From Deinococcus hopiensis KR-140 (GTDB taxonomy: Bacteria; Deinococcota; Deinococci; Deinococcales; Deinococcaceae): 64,000 nt of DNA. A program made the position numbers and the translations under genes. The notes under the pieces are model-generated. The model searched no databases, had not been told where the DNA came from, and worked only from the letters and a program-made list of their open reading frames with translations. Every line of letters starts with the position of its first letter. Position 1 is the stretch's first letter. The stretch spans positions 1-64,000 of the forward strand of contig NZ_FWWU01000008.1 in NCBI RefSeq assembly GCF_900176165.1, in the 5' to 3' direction. Positions 16,290 to 26,583 of this stretch are shown one piece after another.

Positions 16290-19200
16290 TTAACGGTACG
16301 AATTCATCTGCCAGAGCTCGAGCCGATCAAGGACAGTAGTGGCCCCCTCGGAAAAGACTTGAACACCTTGACTGGTAGGACTAGGGAAGATCTGATCAGT
16401 GATTACAGTCTCTCCTTCACCACCGAAGACTTCCACAGAAGACCAGTCCACCATAATACGAAGTTTGACCTTTCCATTTACTGGGGCGAGGGGTGCACGC
16501 TGTATTCCAGGGAAATCAGGACTGAAAGCGACGTCACCAGAACGGGTACGGTCGACATAAACTTCCTGCGTCACCGCGTCATATCCTATGGTAGTTTCTT
16601 CGCTTTCGGCAGTGCGAACTTTAATGCCAAATTTCTTCGCCTGGCCCAGTGAAAACGTTGCTTCGATCGTACTGGTGGTGTTATTTGCCCCAGTACCAAG
16701 ACTTCTCGCACCACTAGCAATGCTGAGATTACTGGCCACGAAAGAAGGCGTCTGTCGGAGACTATTGAGGGTTTGTACCGGTTGCTGAATAAGCTTGATT
16801 TTTCCATTGATAGTTTTCAGTGCCATTTCGCGGGGAATGCTCATGGCTCCGCGCCAGATAGAAGTTGGAATAAGCTCGCCGTAGTTCCAGTTGTTCATCC
16901 ATCCAATCATGTAACGTTTGCCGTCAGGGTTGTTCTCCCAAGCAATCGCCGCATAATAGTCTTTCCCCCAGTCGACCCAGTTGACTCGCTGCAAGCTCGA
17001 CATGGATGCACTGTCAGCGAATACAAACTGATCAGCGAGAATATGTCCCCAACCACTGGTGTTTCGGTCAACAATTTGTATCTGAGCTTGCTGGCCTTGG
17101 TACTGACTGAGGTTGAAGCTTGCCCAGTCGAGATTCTCGCTGTTCGACCCTGTGACACTCTGAACGACGTTACCCCCCACAAGCAGGTTGACCGCTGTCT
17201 CCGTCGACTGTCCTTCAACGGGAGAGTCGGAAAAGAGAAGGTGATCAAGGTTGATATGACCCCACTGGCCTGTGTTCTGATCGACCACCTGAAATTGCGC
17301 ATTCCGACCTGCAAACTCCCGAACATCCCATGAAGTCCATGCCAGCGCTTCGGCGTTTTTTCCTGTGGCACTGCGTACGACCTTGCCGTCGATGATCAGA
17401 TTGAGGGCCGTTGGATTTGCACCTCCCCAGGGATAGGCTCCACCACCAATCAGAAAGTTGATGTAGCCTTTGCTAAGGGTGAAGTTAGGGGATGTCAGCG
17501 TACCTACGGAGGCGTCTCCACGAACATAAGTGTTTACAAGCCCAGAGCCGACATAGCCGGTAACGGCTTGCTGATTAGGTAAGGCACCCGTTGCAGGACG
17601 CGTTCCAAACGCTTCTCCGGTGGCGGTCCAACCCCGGTAGTTCATTCCATCGAAGTCCTCGTAAATCACTCCGTCGGTGAGCACAACATGGTCAAGATTG
17701 ATGTGACCCCACTGGCCCGTGTTTTGATCCACAATTTGAATCTGAGCATTTTGACCTGCCAGGTTGCGGACATCCCATGACGCCCAGGTCAAGGTTTCAG
17801 CGTTTGTTCCAGTGGCAGTGCGAACCACTTGACTATCAACGATCAGATTGATCGCTGTTGGATTTGCGCTCCCCCAGGGGTTTGCCCCACCGCCAATCAG
17901 AAAGTTGATGTAGCCCTTGTTGATGTTGAAGCTGGGTGAAGTGAGGGTACCTGTGGTGGCGTCACCCCGGATAAAAGTGTTGACAAGTCCTGCACCGGTA
18001 TAGCCAGTAATGGTCTGCTGGCCGGGAAGGGCACCTGAGGCTGGACGTGTACCAAACGCTTCACCACTGGTGGTCCAGGTGCCATAACTTGTTCCATTAA
18101 AGTCTGCGAGCACCGTTCCCGCTAAGTTGGAAGGACGACTACCCGGCACATAGGGATGATTTCCACCGCCAACTTTAAAATTAAGGTATCGGCTGTTGAC
18201 AGTGAACGAGGGTGAAGTGAGCGTGCCTATGGAAGGATCATACCCGTGATAGCTGTTTGCAAAACGGGTACCATCTATGCCTGTTACAGGGTTTTGGCTG
18301 TTGACACTGCCGGTCTCTGGTCCAGGACCAAAGGCTGTACCTGTGGTGGTCCAAGATCCGAAGGTGCTCTGCTCAAAATTCTGGAAGACTGTCCCAGTTG
18401 GCGGAGTATAAGGGCCCTGATCGTCCGCTATGAACCGCGTCCCATCAAAGTTGCCTATGAAGTACTGTGCTGCGGAACCACCGGCGATTCCACCCGGATT
18501 AATATTTACGACCAGCACCCACTTCTGTGGACCAGTACCGTCGACGCGCAATGGGAAGAGGTCAGGACATTCCCAGACGCCCCCTGTCGCTCCGGCTGGG
18601 CCAAACTCGCTGAGCAGATCCCACTTCTTCAAGTCTTTGGAAGTGTAGAAGCGGACCTTGTGATCGACGGACATGGAGACGGTCATCAACCAGCTTTGTG
18701 TAGGCGCGTACCACTGCACTTTCGGATCGCGAAATTCCGAAGAATTGATGTCAATCACAGGGTTATTGGCGTACTTTGTCCAAGTACGGCCTTTGTCCAG
18801 GCTATAGGCCAGCGCCTGCGTCTGCTTGCCAGTGGCTTTGTTAGCACTTGTGTAAACGGCAACCATCGCAGGACTGGCAGGGTTGCCGAATCCAGAAGTA
18901 TTGTTTACATCAACGACAGCGCTGCCCGAGAAAATGGCCTCATTGGCATCGTGGGAGATGGCCACTGGCAGTTCCTGCCAGTGCACCAAGTCTGTGCTGA
19001 CTGCATGCCCCCAACTCATGTTGCCCCATTTGGTGCCGCTCGGGTTGTATTGATAGAAGAGGTGATACTCACCCGCGTAATACACGAGTCCATTCGGGTC
19101 GTTCATCCAGTTGACCTGAGGAGTAAAATGATACTGCGGCCGGTAGCGTTCAGTTAATGCTTGTGCAGCGAGTCGCGGCGTTACTCCTACCCGTGATTCC

Positions 19201-19304
19201 TCCGATCGACTCTCCGGTTGGTTTTGTATTGTACCGCAACTTGTAAGCAGGCCAATGAAGAGAAGCGTCAAATTATTACGGGATCTATTAGTTAACCGGG
19301 ACAT
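16290..19304 (-). CDS. Cell-surface GH32 lipoprotein with nested repeat modules
   Basis: A 1004-residue levanase/inulinase-type enzyme. It has a lipobox (LLTSC, Cys23), then a GH32 propeller: WMNDPNG (nucleophile D69), FRDPKV (D193), WECPDLF (E245). After NFDGTRF (~residue 290) the propeller is interrupted and resumes at VNWVDWGKDYYAAIAW (~775). The ~480-residue insert holds three copies of a ~150-residue beta-rich module (F-GT-YG-W-T-G-AFG; GTLTSP-F; YINFLIGGG; W-SW-VR-LAG--AQIQIVD-NTG-WGHI--D). Copies 2 (~397-545) and 3 (~546-697) sit inside copy 1, whose halves are at ~304-393 and ~699-764. A C-terminal beta-sandwich follows. The inserts may bind fructan; the enzyme should act at the cell surface and feed the transporters around it. 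Confidence 0.9.
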   Translation of the reverse strand: MSRLTNRSRNNLTLLFIGLLTSCGTIQNQPESRSEESRVGVTPRLAAQALTERYRPQYHFTPQVNWMNDPNGLVYYAGEYHLFYQYNPSGTKWGNMSWGHAVSTDLVHWQELPVAISHDANEAIFSGSAVVDVNNTSGFGNPASPAMVAVYTSANKATGKQTQALAYSLDKGRTWTKYANNPVIDINSSEFRDPKVQWYAPTQSWLMTVSMSVDHKVRFYTSKDLKKWDLLSEFGPAGATGGVWECPDLFPLRVDGTGPQKWVLVVNINPGGIAGGSAAQYFIGNFDGTRFIADDQGPYTPPTGTVFQNFEQSTFGSWTTTGTAFGPGPETGSVNSQNPVTGIDGTRFANSYHGYDPSIGTLTSPSFTVNSRYLNFKVGGGNHPYVPGSRPSNLAGTVLADFNGTSYGTWTTSGEAFGTRPASGALPGQQTITGYTGAGLVNTFIRGDATTGTLTSPSFNINKGYINFLIGGGANPWGSANPTAINLIVDSQVVRTATGTNAETLTWASWDVRNLAGQNAQIQIVDQNTGQWGHINLDHVVLTDGVIYEDFDGMNYRGWTATGEAFGTRPATGALPNQQAVTGYVGSGLVNTYVRGDASVGTLTSPNFTLSKGYINFLIGGGAYPWGGANPTALNLIIDGKVVRSATGKNAEALAWTSWDVREFAGRNAQFQVVDQNTGQWGHINLDHLLFSDSPVEGQSTETAVNLLVGGNVVQSVTGSNSENLDWASFNLSQYQGQQAQIQIVDRNTSGWGHILADQFVFADSASMSSLQRVNWVDWGKDYYAAIAWENNPDGKRYMIGWMNNWNYGELIPTSIWRGAMSIPREMALKTINGKIKLIQQPVQTLNSLRQTPSFVASNLSIASGARSLGTGANNTTSTIEATFSLGQAKKFGIKVRTAESEETTIGYDAVTQEVYVDRTRSGDVAFSPDFPGIQRAPLAPVNGKVKLRIMVDWSSVEVFGGEGETVITDQIFPSPTSQGVQVFSEGATTVLDRLELWQMNSYR

Positions 19305-19929
19305 GATGAACTCCTTAACACGGCCAGACCAGAAATCGAGTATGCACAGCTAGAAATATGATGCTACATCTACAAACGATGCAGCTGAATTCCCCCTTTC
19401 AATATGCATGTCACAATTTAATAGATTCCGCCCTCCTTTCTCCGTAAGAGAATGGCAGCAGTAGACGAAGGGCATGGCGCCCAGTCTGGATAAAACCAGG
19501 TCCGTAAAAGACTTAGATTTGCTGTGAACTTAGTCTTGCATCAACGATTAAACATTGTCAAGCATTTGTAGATATACAAAAATTAGCTTGTCTGGTATAT
19601 TGATGGGATAGATAATGGCTTCAGGACGACCACACTTTAGCATAATTCATACAAGTGTTGCCGAACGCGCTTTTGTGAAGATTAGTTGGATGCTACTCAG
19701 GCTAAAGCAGTAGCGCTTAATACAGCCATCTATAGTTCAATCTCTATAACCAGATATGACCCCCACGTTACTAAACGTTGCTCAACGCAGAATGAATCGC
19801 CAAACTGAGATTTAACCAAGAAAGACGTCTCACGCGTTTCTCCTGAATCGAGAGGAGATAGATTGCACTGTTTGCTAGTACACATTAGCCCACTCACGGG
19901 GGACTACCTCGGCACACCCAGAAGCTGAC
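19305..19929. other. AT-rich intergenic region upstream of GH32 lipoprotein
   Basis: About 620 bp with no convincing gene. It must hold the promoter of the minus-strand GH32 gene (ribosome site AAGGAGT just before its start), but neither LacI operator code is found. The sequence is AT-rich and probably truncated or altered by the IS982 insertion at 19935. Confidence 0.5.
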
Positions 19930-19934
19930 ATAGA

Positions 19935-20780
<846 letters not shown>

Positions 20781-20786
20781 ATAGAA

Positions 20787-21185
20787 CCTTTTTGCTCGTT
20801 CTTCCAGCTTCTCATCCCCTAAATTTCATTCAATCAGTCAACCCTGCTACAGATCCCGTAAAAGACTGAGTTTCAGTGACGAGTGGATGTCCTTATTGAT
20901 CACGGCGTAAGTTCGCACTGGTTTTACCTGCCTTGAGTCCTGAAGAACTTCGCCGACACACAGTACGTTCTGCCGTGATCCATACCGACTTTTGCCGGGA
21001 TCAATAGGGCGCACCACGTGAGAGATGCAGAGAAAAGGAGCGCTGCCTCGTGGCCTGATCAGGGCTGGAGACTCACGCCCCTTGCGTCTAAGGGAACATG
21101 CAGTATGCGAGTAGGAATACAAAGAGCCGTTCTTTGCCCACTGCGGCAACGGTTAGGACTACCGTCCTGGTTGGGAAATTCTTGG
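20787..21185. other. Intergenic region with a weak minus-strand frame
   Basis: About 400 bp between IS982 and the ABC ATPase stop. A minus-strand frame (20847-21149) ends VRTYAVINKDIHSSLKLSLLRDL, which looks protein-like over its last ~55 residues, but it has no clear start and I do not recognise it. It may be the tail of a gene cut by the IS, or chance. Confidence 0.3.
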
Positions 21186-22019
21186 TTAAGCCAGCGCTTC
21201 GGAAGGAATCTTTTCGGGTGAAATGGCTCCCGTCATGACAGCAACGGTATCGGCCATGCTGATGAAACGGGGATTGACCACAGCGGCACGTCGTCCCAGC
21301 CGCTGGACATGAATACGATCCGCAATTTCAAACACGTGCGGCATGTTGTGGCTGATCAGAATTACGGGAAGGCCGTTGTCCCGTACCTGACGAATCAAGT
21401 CCAACACCATGTTGCCTTCTTTGACGCCGAGTGCGGCGGTTGGCTCATCCATGATGACAACATGCCGAGCGAACGCAGCGCTGCGGGCCACAGCCACGCC
21501 TTGCCGTTGTCCGCCGGAGAGGGTCTCTACCGGTTGACTCATTGAGCGGATACCGATCTTGAGATTTTGCATGTGGCGGCTGGCTTCCTCGACCATCCCT
21601 TTACGGTCGAGAATCCGCAACATCCGCCCCAGGGGTCCTCCCATATAGAGTTCTCGGCCCAGGAAGAGGTTTTCCGCAATGGTCATGGCAGGAGCCACAG
21701 CCAGGTCCTGGTAGACCGTCTCAATTCCGGCGCGCCGGGCATCAATGGGACTGCGGAATTTCACAGGCTGGCCATCCAGCAACAGTTCACCACTGTCGGG
21801 AATGGTCGCGCCGGAAAGAGCCTTGATCAGGCTGCTTTTTCCCGCGCCATTGTCTCCGATCACGGCCAGAATCTCGCCGGGGCGCACCTCAAAGTCCACA
21901 CCGTCCAAGGCCGTCACCTGTCCGTAGCGCTTGACGAGCTTGCGGGCTTCGAGAACGGGGGTTACGGGAACAGGAATGCTGTGCTCAACAGGATGTGGCT
22001 CCAGGATATGGGGATTCAC
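21186..22019 (-). CDS. Ribose/fructose-type ABC transporter ATPase
   Basis: A 277-residue single-domain ATPase of the FrtA type, shorter than the ~500-residue two-domain RbsA. Walker A is GDNGAGKSS, the Q-loop region YQDLAVAPAMT, the signature LSGGQRQGVAVAR, Walker B VVIMDEPTAALG and the H-loop LISHNMPHV. It energises the permease encoded just upstream; its ATG overlaps the permease stop by 4 bp (ATGA), so translation is coupled. It is the only sugar-transport ATPase in the window. Family and operon context point to fructose import. Confidence 0.92.
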   Translation of the reverse strand: MNPHILEPHPVEHSIPVPVTPVLEARKLVKRYGQVTALDGVDFEVRPGEILAVIGDNGAGKSSLIKALSGATIPDSGELLLDGQPVKFRSPIDARRAGIETVYQDLAVAPAMTIAENLFLGRELYMGGPLGRMLRILDRKGMVEEASRHMQNLKIGIRSMSQPVETLSGGQRQGVAVARSAAFARHVVIMDEPTAALGVKEGNMVLDLIRQVRDNGLPVILISHNMPHVFEIADRIHVQRLGRRAAVVNPRFISMADTVAVMTGAISPEKIPSEALA

Positions 22020-23008
22020 GAGGACCTCCGGCTGAGTTGGTCAGTGGCTACGGCGAGAATAACGAGGACTCCGGTAATCAGAATCTGGTACACGCTGGGC
22101 ACGCCCATCAAGGTCAGGCCGTTACGGAATACCCCAACGATCAGGGCACCGATCAGCGTGCCGAAGATATTGCCGCGTCCACCAAAGAGGCTCGTGCCTC
22201 CGAGCACAACGGCAGTGATGGAATCGAGGTTATCGGTCGAACCCGCGTTGGGATCACCTACGCCGGTTCGTGCCACAAGCAGCAGGCCCGCTATGCCGTA
22301 AATGAAACCCGCGATGGTGTACGTCAGCAGCAGCACCCGTTGGGTGGGAATACCGGTGAGTCGCGCAGCTTCAGGATTGTTTCCCACGGCGTACAGGTGA
22401 CGTCCAGGAGCGGTGCGCTGGAGGATGAACCAGGTGAGCAGGTACAGTCCCAGCATCAGGACAGTGCCGTATGTGATGGCGGTGGAACCTACCCGGAAGG
22501 AGTTCCCCAGAAAGGTGAGTGCGGAGGGCAGGCCACTGACGGTCTGGGCGTTGGAGTAGATCTGCGTCAGGGCGAAGGCAATGTTGAGGGTGCCCAGCGT
22601 GACAATAAAAGGTGGCACCTTAATCCGCGTGAACAGGGCGCCGTTGATCAGGCCAAACAGCGTTGTGACGGCCAAACCAGCCAGTATGGAGAGGCCTGCG
22701 GGCAGGCCTGACTCCACGGCGAGCTTGGTGACGACGATGGTTCCAAGCGCCATGATCATGCCGTTACTCAAGTCGATGCCGGAAGTGAGGATCACCAACG
22801 TTTGCCCGATGGCAAGAACGCCGACCACCATCACCTGCTGCAGGATGAGCGAGAAGTTCTGCCCGGTGAGGAACCGGTCGGATTGGGTGGCGAAAAAAAC
22901 GCATGCGGCAAGCAGCGCGAGCAGCGGCCCGAGAATCCCAATGTTGTGGTGTTTTAAAAGGGTCAGGGGATTGAATCCCGCTGGTTGGGTTGTTGACCGG
23001 GTCATCAT
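22016..23008 (-). CDS. Ribose/fructose-type ABC transporter permease
   Basis: A 330-residue RbsC/FrtC-like permease with about ten hydrophobic segments and the family signatures GIDLSNGMIMALG, GLINGALFT and AAGRHLYAVGNN-like (PGRHLYAVGNNPEAARLTGI). The start is the second-last of two adjacent candidates, ATG at 23006-23008, with AGGAGA six bases before; the open frame extends upstream without support. It forms a unit with the ATPase downstream (4-bp overlap) and the binding protein upstream, from which it is separated by a 92-bp gap that contains a LacI-type operator. Confidence 0.92.
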   Translation of the reverse strand: MMTRSTTQPAGFNPLTLLKHHNIGILGPLLALLAACVFFATQSDRFLTGQNFSLILQQVMVVGVLAIGQTLVILTSGIDLSNGMIMALGTIVVTKLAVESGLPAGLSILAGLAVTTLFGLINGALFTRIKVPPFIVTLGTLNIAFALTQIYSNAQTVSGLPSALTFLGNSFRVGSTAITYGTVLMLGLYLLTWFILQRTAPGRHLYAVGNNPEAARLTGIPTQRVLLLTYTIAGFIYGIAGLLLVARTGVGDPNAGSTDNLDSITAVVLGGTSLFGGRGNIFGTLIGALIVGVFRNGLTLMGVPSVYQILITGVLVILAVATDQLSRRSS

Positions 23009-23090
23009 GGAGTTCTCCTGGCTTTCTCGACCCAGCAGATCTGAGGAAGGCCAGGAGCTCATCGTCAGATCTGCTGTTCACTACACTTGA

Positions 23091-23104
23091 CTAATACGTA
23101 TTAC
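23091..23104. promoter_or_regulatory. LacI-type operator (code 2) inside the operon
   Basis: CTAATACGTATTAC matches the CTAATACGTATTAG code at 13 of 14 positions. It overlaps the stop codon of the binding-protein gene (TAA = 23101-23103 reversed) and precedes the permease by about 80 bp. It may control an internal promoter or act as a roadblock site. Confidence 0.65.
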
Positions 23105-24111
23105 TTGCCCCAGCAGTTGGCGAGGCCAAACTTGGTGTCACTGCTCTTCACGCCGCTGACGGCCTTGGCTGCCACCAGGGTCACGCCCGTATCGACGTAG
23201 CCAGTGACTTTTTTGCCGGTCTTGGCGTAGTCCACGCCTGCTTTCACGCCCATGGCGGCCATCTTCAGCGGGTACTGCTGACTGGTGGCAGCAATCACGC
23301 CAGCAGTCACGTTGCGCACCCCAGCACAGCCACCATCCACGGAGACAATCACGACGTCCTTCTCACGGCCGATGGCTTTCAGGGCCTGATAGGCACCTGC
23401 AGCAGCGGGTTCGTTGATGGTGTACACGAGGTTGATATTGGGGTTCTTCTGCAGGCAGTTCTCCATAGCGGTCTGCCCCTTGGCCTGATCGCCGAACGTG
23501 TCTTGCGCGCAGGCAATGGCACTACCGGTTACCTGGTTGGGAGTCTTATCGGTAATACCTTTCACGCCGAAACCCGCGAGGAATCCGTTGTGCCGGGCAA
23601 TGCCGACTGGGTGACCTGGGAAGAGGTCGAGGGTGGCGATAACCGGCGTTTTACCGGCGATGGCCCGCTTGGCGTACTGACCGATGAGCACACCCGCCTG
23701 ATAGTTGTTCGTGGCGAACAGGGCGTCAACACCGCTGACAGGGTCGGTGGGGCTGTCAAGCGCAATGACCAGGACGCCTGCGTCACGCGCCTTCTTAAGG
23801 GCCGGGATGATGGCTTGAGCGTTGTTGGGCGTAATCAGGATGGTTTTGGCACCGGCAGCAAGCATGTTCTCAAGGGCTGTGACCTGCCCAGCATTGTCAC
23901 CATCGGTTCGCCCAGCTCCCGTGAGCAGTTTGGCACCGAGGCGCTTGGCTTCCGCTTGAGCGCCTTCTTTCATCTTCACGAAGAAGGGGTTGGTTTCTGT
24001 CTTCGTGATCAGCCCAATGACAGGCTGGGCACCGGTCTGCGCATGAGCGCCGAAGGCGGCAGAAGCGGCGAGGGTGGCGGCAAGGGCAGCAGTCAGTTTG
24101 CGGTGTTCCAT
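23101..24111 (-). CDS. Ribose/fructose-type ABC substrate-binding protein
   Basis: A 336-residue CUT2 binding protein with a signal peptide (MEHRKLTAALAATLAASAAFGAHAQ). I start at the ATG 24109-24111, which is seven bases after TAGGAG; the ATG two codons earlier is too close to that site. It shares long segments with the binding protein at 14411 and lies in one operon with its permease and ATPase. Expected ligand: fructose. It comes 27 bp after the LacI 2 gene and is co-directional with it. Confidence 0.92.
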   Translation of the reverse strand: MEHRKLTAALAATLAASAAFGAHAQTGAQPVIGLITKTETNPFFVKMKEGAQAEAKRLGAKLLTGAGRTDGDNAGQVTALENMLAAGAKTILITPNNAQAIIPALKKARDAGVLVIALDSPTDPVSGVDALFATNNYQAGVLIGQYAKRAIAGKTPVIATLDLFPGHPVGIARHNGFLAGFGVKGITDKTPNQVTGSAIACAQDTFGDQAKGQTAMENCLQKNPNINLVYTINEPAAAGAYQALKAIGREKDVVIVSVDGGCAGVRNVTAGVIAATSQQYPLKMAAMGVKAGVDYAKTGKKVTGYVDTGVTLVAAKAVSGVKSSDTKFGLANCWGK

Positions 24112-24138
24112 GGTCATTCTCCTAAAGGGTGAGAGGGC

Positions 24139-25179
24139 TCAAGGGCGAAGGGCAGCCGGGGGTGGAGGAGGGCGAATTGGAGGCGGACCAGTGGACCGCC
24201 GGACGATGAGTTCAGTAGGCAGTTGAAGGTGGGCGCCGGAGATAGCGTCGTGCCCGTCCAGTTCGGCCAGAAGTTGATGGCAGGCGGTCATCCCCAGTTC
24301 ATAAGCGGGCTGAGCAACCACAGTCAGGGGAGGTGTCATGGTCTGCGCCCAGCGAGAGTCGTCAAAACCTACGATCGACAGGTCTTCCGGAATGCGCAAG
24401 CCCAGACTCTGAGCAGCCAGGACAGCGCCCACCGTCATTTCGTTGTTACCGACAAACAGCGCGGTTGGCCGCAGGGACGCAGGCAGGCTCAGGAGATGAA
24501 CGGCTGCCCGGCGACCGTCCTCTTCCCGGTGATGACCCGGCATAACCAATTCCGGCCGGTAAGGCACACCCGCCGTGTCGAGGGCTTTACGAAATCCCTC
24601 GTGCCGCTCAACGGCCGTGCTGATGTCGAGTTGCCCCACAATCATCCCAATCCGGGTGTGCCCCAACTGGGCGAGGTGAGCAGTTCCAACGCACGCACCC
24701 GTCACGTTATCCACTGTGACGGTAGTGACGCCAGGTCGCCCAGTCGCGCGGTCAAGTTCCACCATGGGCAAGTGGGCGATGGCCTGTAGGTTTTCTCTGG
24801 CTGCAGAGGTCGGGACCACAATCAACCCTCTGGGGAGGTGTCCACGCAGGGTGTCGATGGCATGGCGTTCCTTCTGCGGCTCTTCGTCGCTGTTGAAGAG
24901 AAAGACGTTGTAGCCTTGGCGTTCCGCTGCGTCCTGTACGCCTTTGGCCAGAAGGGCATGAAAGGGATTGAGGATGTCAGTCACGATCAGACCGATGATT
25001 CGCGTTTCACGCTGGCGAAGACCGCGAGCCAGAACGTTCGGTTGGTACCCCAGGTCTTGCGCCGCTTTTAGCACCCGTTCGCGGGTGGCAATGGCCACCA
25101 TCTCAGGCCGACTCAGCGCGCGAGACGCTGTGGCGGTCGAGACTTTTGCAAGGTGCGCGACTTCTTCGATCCTGGGCAT
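24139..25179 (-). CDS. LacI-family regulator 2
   Basis: A 346-residue regulator. The helix-turn-helix is MPRIEEVAHLAKVSTATASRAL with hinge LGYQPNVLARGLRQ, then the ligand domain (RIIGLIVTDILNPFHALL...). I use the ATG at 25177-25179, where the conserved N terminus begins. It heads the fructose-type ABC operon. Code-2 operators stand just upstream between it and the divergent kinase, so it most likely binds CTAATACGTATTAG and controls the operon, the kinase and the second CUT1 system. A C-terminal proline run (PPPIRPPPPPAAL) is unusual. Confidence 0.88.
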   Translation of the reverse strand: MPRIEEVAHLAKVSTATASRALSRPEMVAIATRERVLKAAQDLGYQPNVLARGLRQRETRIIGLIVTDILNPFHALLAKGVQDAAERQGYNVFLFNSDEEPQKERHAIDTLRGHLPRGLIVVPTSAARENLQAIAHLPMVELDRATGRPGVTTVTVDNVTGACVGTAHLAQLGHTRIGMIVGQLDISTAVERHEGFRKALDTAGVPYRPELVMPGHHREEDGRRAAVHLLSLPASLRPTALFVGNNEMTVGAVLAAQSLGLRIPEDLSIVGFDDSRWAQTMTPPLTVVAQPAYELGMTACHQLLAELDGHDAISGAHLQLPTELIVRRSTGPPPIRPPPPPAALRP

Positions 25180-25230
25180 AGTGAACGGAACCTCATGGGG
25201 TGGCTGCAACCGATTGCAGCTGAGACGTGG

Positions 25231-25287
25231 GTTTTACGTATTAGGTGCTGAGGCGGGAAAAGGAGAGGAGTTACTAATTCGTATTAG
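25231..25287. promoter_or_regulatory. Two LacI-type operators (code 2) in the divergent region
   Basis: CTAATTCGTATTAG (25274-25287) has one mismatch to the code, and GTTTTACGTATTAG (25231-25244) matches one full arm. They lie between LacI 2 (starting 25179) and the kinase (starting 25517), 43 bp apart (start to start), about four helical turns, suiting loop or dimer-pair binding. Confidence 0.7.
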
Positions 25288-25516
25288 ATCGTCAGCTAAG
25301 AAGTTTGTGCTGGGGAACCAGGTGCAGGCGAAGGGTGGAGCACAGGCAGTTCGCTGCAAAGGATTACATTGAGATACCTCAGTGTGAGGTGGCATCTGAA
25401 GCTTGTCAAGGGGACCCCCCAGCAGAAGATCTAGAAGAGGGTGCTCCGACGAACAACCTCAGCTTGTCTGGGCGACACGACCACACCCTCGGAGGTCGAC
25501 TGTCACGCTGCCCCTC

Positions 25517-26443
25517 ATGATTTCGTCTTTTCCCTTGATCGTGAGTGCTGGCGAAGCGCTGACAGATCTCGTGACTGCTGGTGGACAGCACTGGCACGCC
25601 CACGCTGGCGGTGCCGGTTGGAATGTCGCCCGTGCCTGCGCTCGCCTGGGCGTTCCTACTGCGTTCGCTGGTGCCGTAGGTGACGACAATTTCGGTCATG
25701 AGATCTGGCATGAAAGTGAGATTGCAGGGCTCGACCTACGCTTTCTCCAACGGGTTCCACAACCCACTTTGATGGCCGTCGTCTACCAGCTCCACCCCCC
25801 TGCGTACCGCTTCCTCGGCGAGAACAGCGCAGACTTACACTTCTGTGCTGACCGCCTTCCTCCGGGGTGGATGCAGGCTGCACGTTGGTTGCATGTCGGG
25901 GGCATCAGCCTGGCTCGAGCACCGCTTGCTCTGACGCTGCTGAGCTTGATCGAGAAAGCGAAAGCCGCTGGCGTGAAGATTAGCTTCGACCCCAATGCCC
26001 GCATTGCGCATCACCACCCGGACTACACGGATGTGTTTCAGACCGTGGTGCGTCAGGCGGACCTGTTGAAATTCAGTGATGAGGATTTGAGGTTCTTCTT
26101 TCCGGAGCAGCCGGAGGAAGAAGCCCTGCAGCGGTTGCGTGCGTGGAACCCCCAGTGCCCAATTGTGGTCTCGCGAGGAGCAAAGGGAGCAACGCTCTTT
26201 CAGTCCAGTGCCAAGGAGGATCTCCCCACGGTTCAGGCCGTCGTGGCCGATACCGTTGGTGCGGGAGACGCGCTGTGTGCGGGGCTGCTTAGCAGCGCGA
26301 CGCAACAGCCTGAAGCGCCATGGACCCACCACCTCGAGGTGGGCCTGCGCGCTGCTGCCGCGGCTTGCGCGCGTCATGGGGCCTACGCACCCACGCCAGC
26401 GGATCTGGAAGCCTTGGACGAGCAGCCAGCTTTGATCGGTTGA
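25517..26443 (+). CDS. PfkB-family carbohydrate kinase, likely fructokinase
   Basis: A 308-residue ribokinase-family enzyme. Motif 1 is the glycine-rich HAGGAGWNVARACARLG near residue 30, and motif 2 is DTVGAGDALCAGLL with the catalytic base Asp about 251. It starts with IVSAGEALTDLV, as is typical of fructokinases. The ATG at 25517 begins this segment; the open frame runs about 38 codons further upstream without support. It should phosphorylate fructose released by GH32 enzymes or imported by the CUT2 transporter. It is divergent from LacI 2 and precedes the second CUT1 system. Confidence 0.87.
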   Translation: MISSFPLIVSAGEALTDLVTAGGQHWHAHAGGAGWNVARACARLGVPTAFAGAVGDDNFGHEIWHESEIAGLDLRFLQRVPQPTLMAVVYQLHPPAYRFLGENSADLHFCADRLPPGWMQAARWLHVGGISLARAPLALTLLSLIEKAKAAGVKISFDPNARIAHHHPDYTDVFQTVVRQADLLKFSDEDLRFFFPEQPEEEALQRLRAWNPQCPIVVSRGAKGATLFQSSAKEDLPTVQAVVADTVGAGDALCAGLLSSATQQPEAPWTHHLEVGLRAAAAACARHGAYAPTPADLEALDEQPALIG

Positions 26444-26560
26444 GTCTGTGCCTTGCGCCCAGGGGTTGACAACTGAAGATGCAGTGGGCAGCATGAATTG
26501 CCGAACGAAGTGGATGGGGCGCACTAGGCGTCCGGTTGAGGCGTTGGTTGTGTGAGCGGA

Positions 26561-26574
26561 CTAATACGTATCAG
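26561..26574. promoter_or_regulatory. LacI-type operator (code 2) before the second CUT1 operon
   Basis: CTAATACGTATCAG differs from the code at one position. It sits immediately upstream of the AGGAGAAG ribosome site and ATG (26584) of the binding-protein gene, so bound repressor would cover the transcription or translation start region. Confidence 0.75.
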
Positions 26575-26583
26575 GAGAAGACA

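Noticed and set aside
17214..18116. Long DNA-level tandem repeats inside the GH32 gene
   Set aside because: They are protein module copies 2 and 3 in one open frame, not a mobile or satellite repeat.
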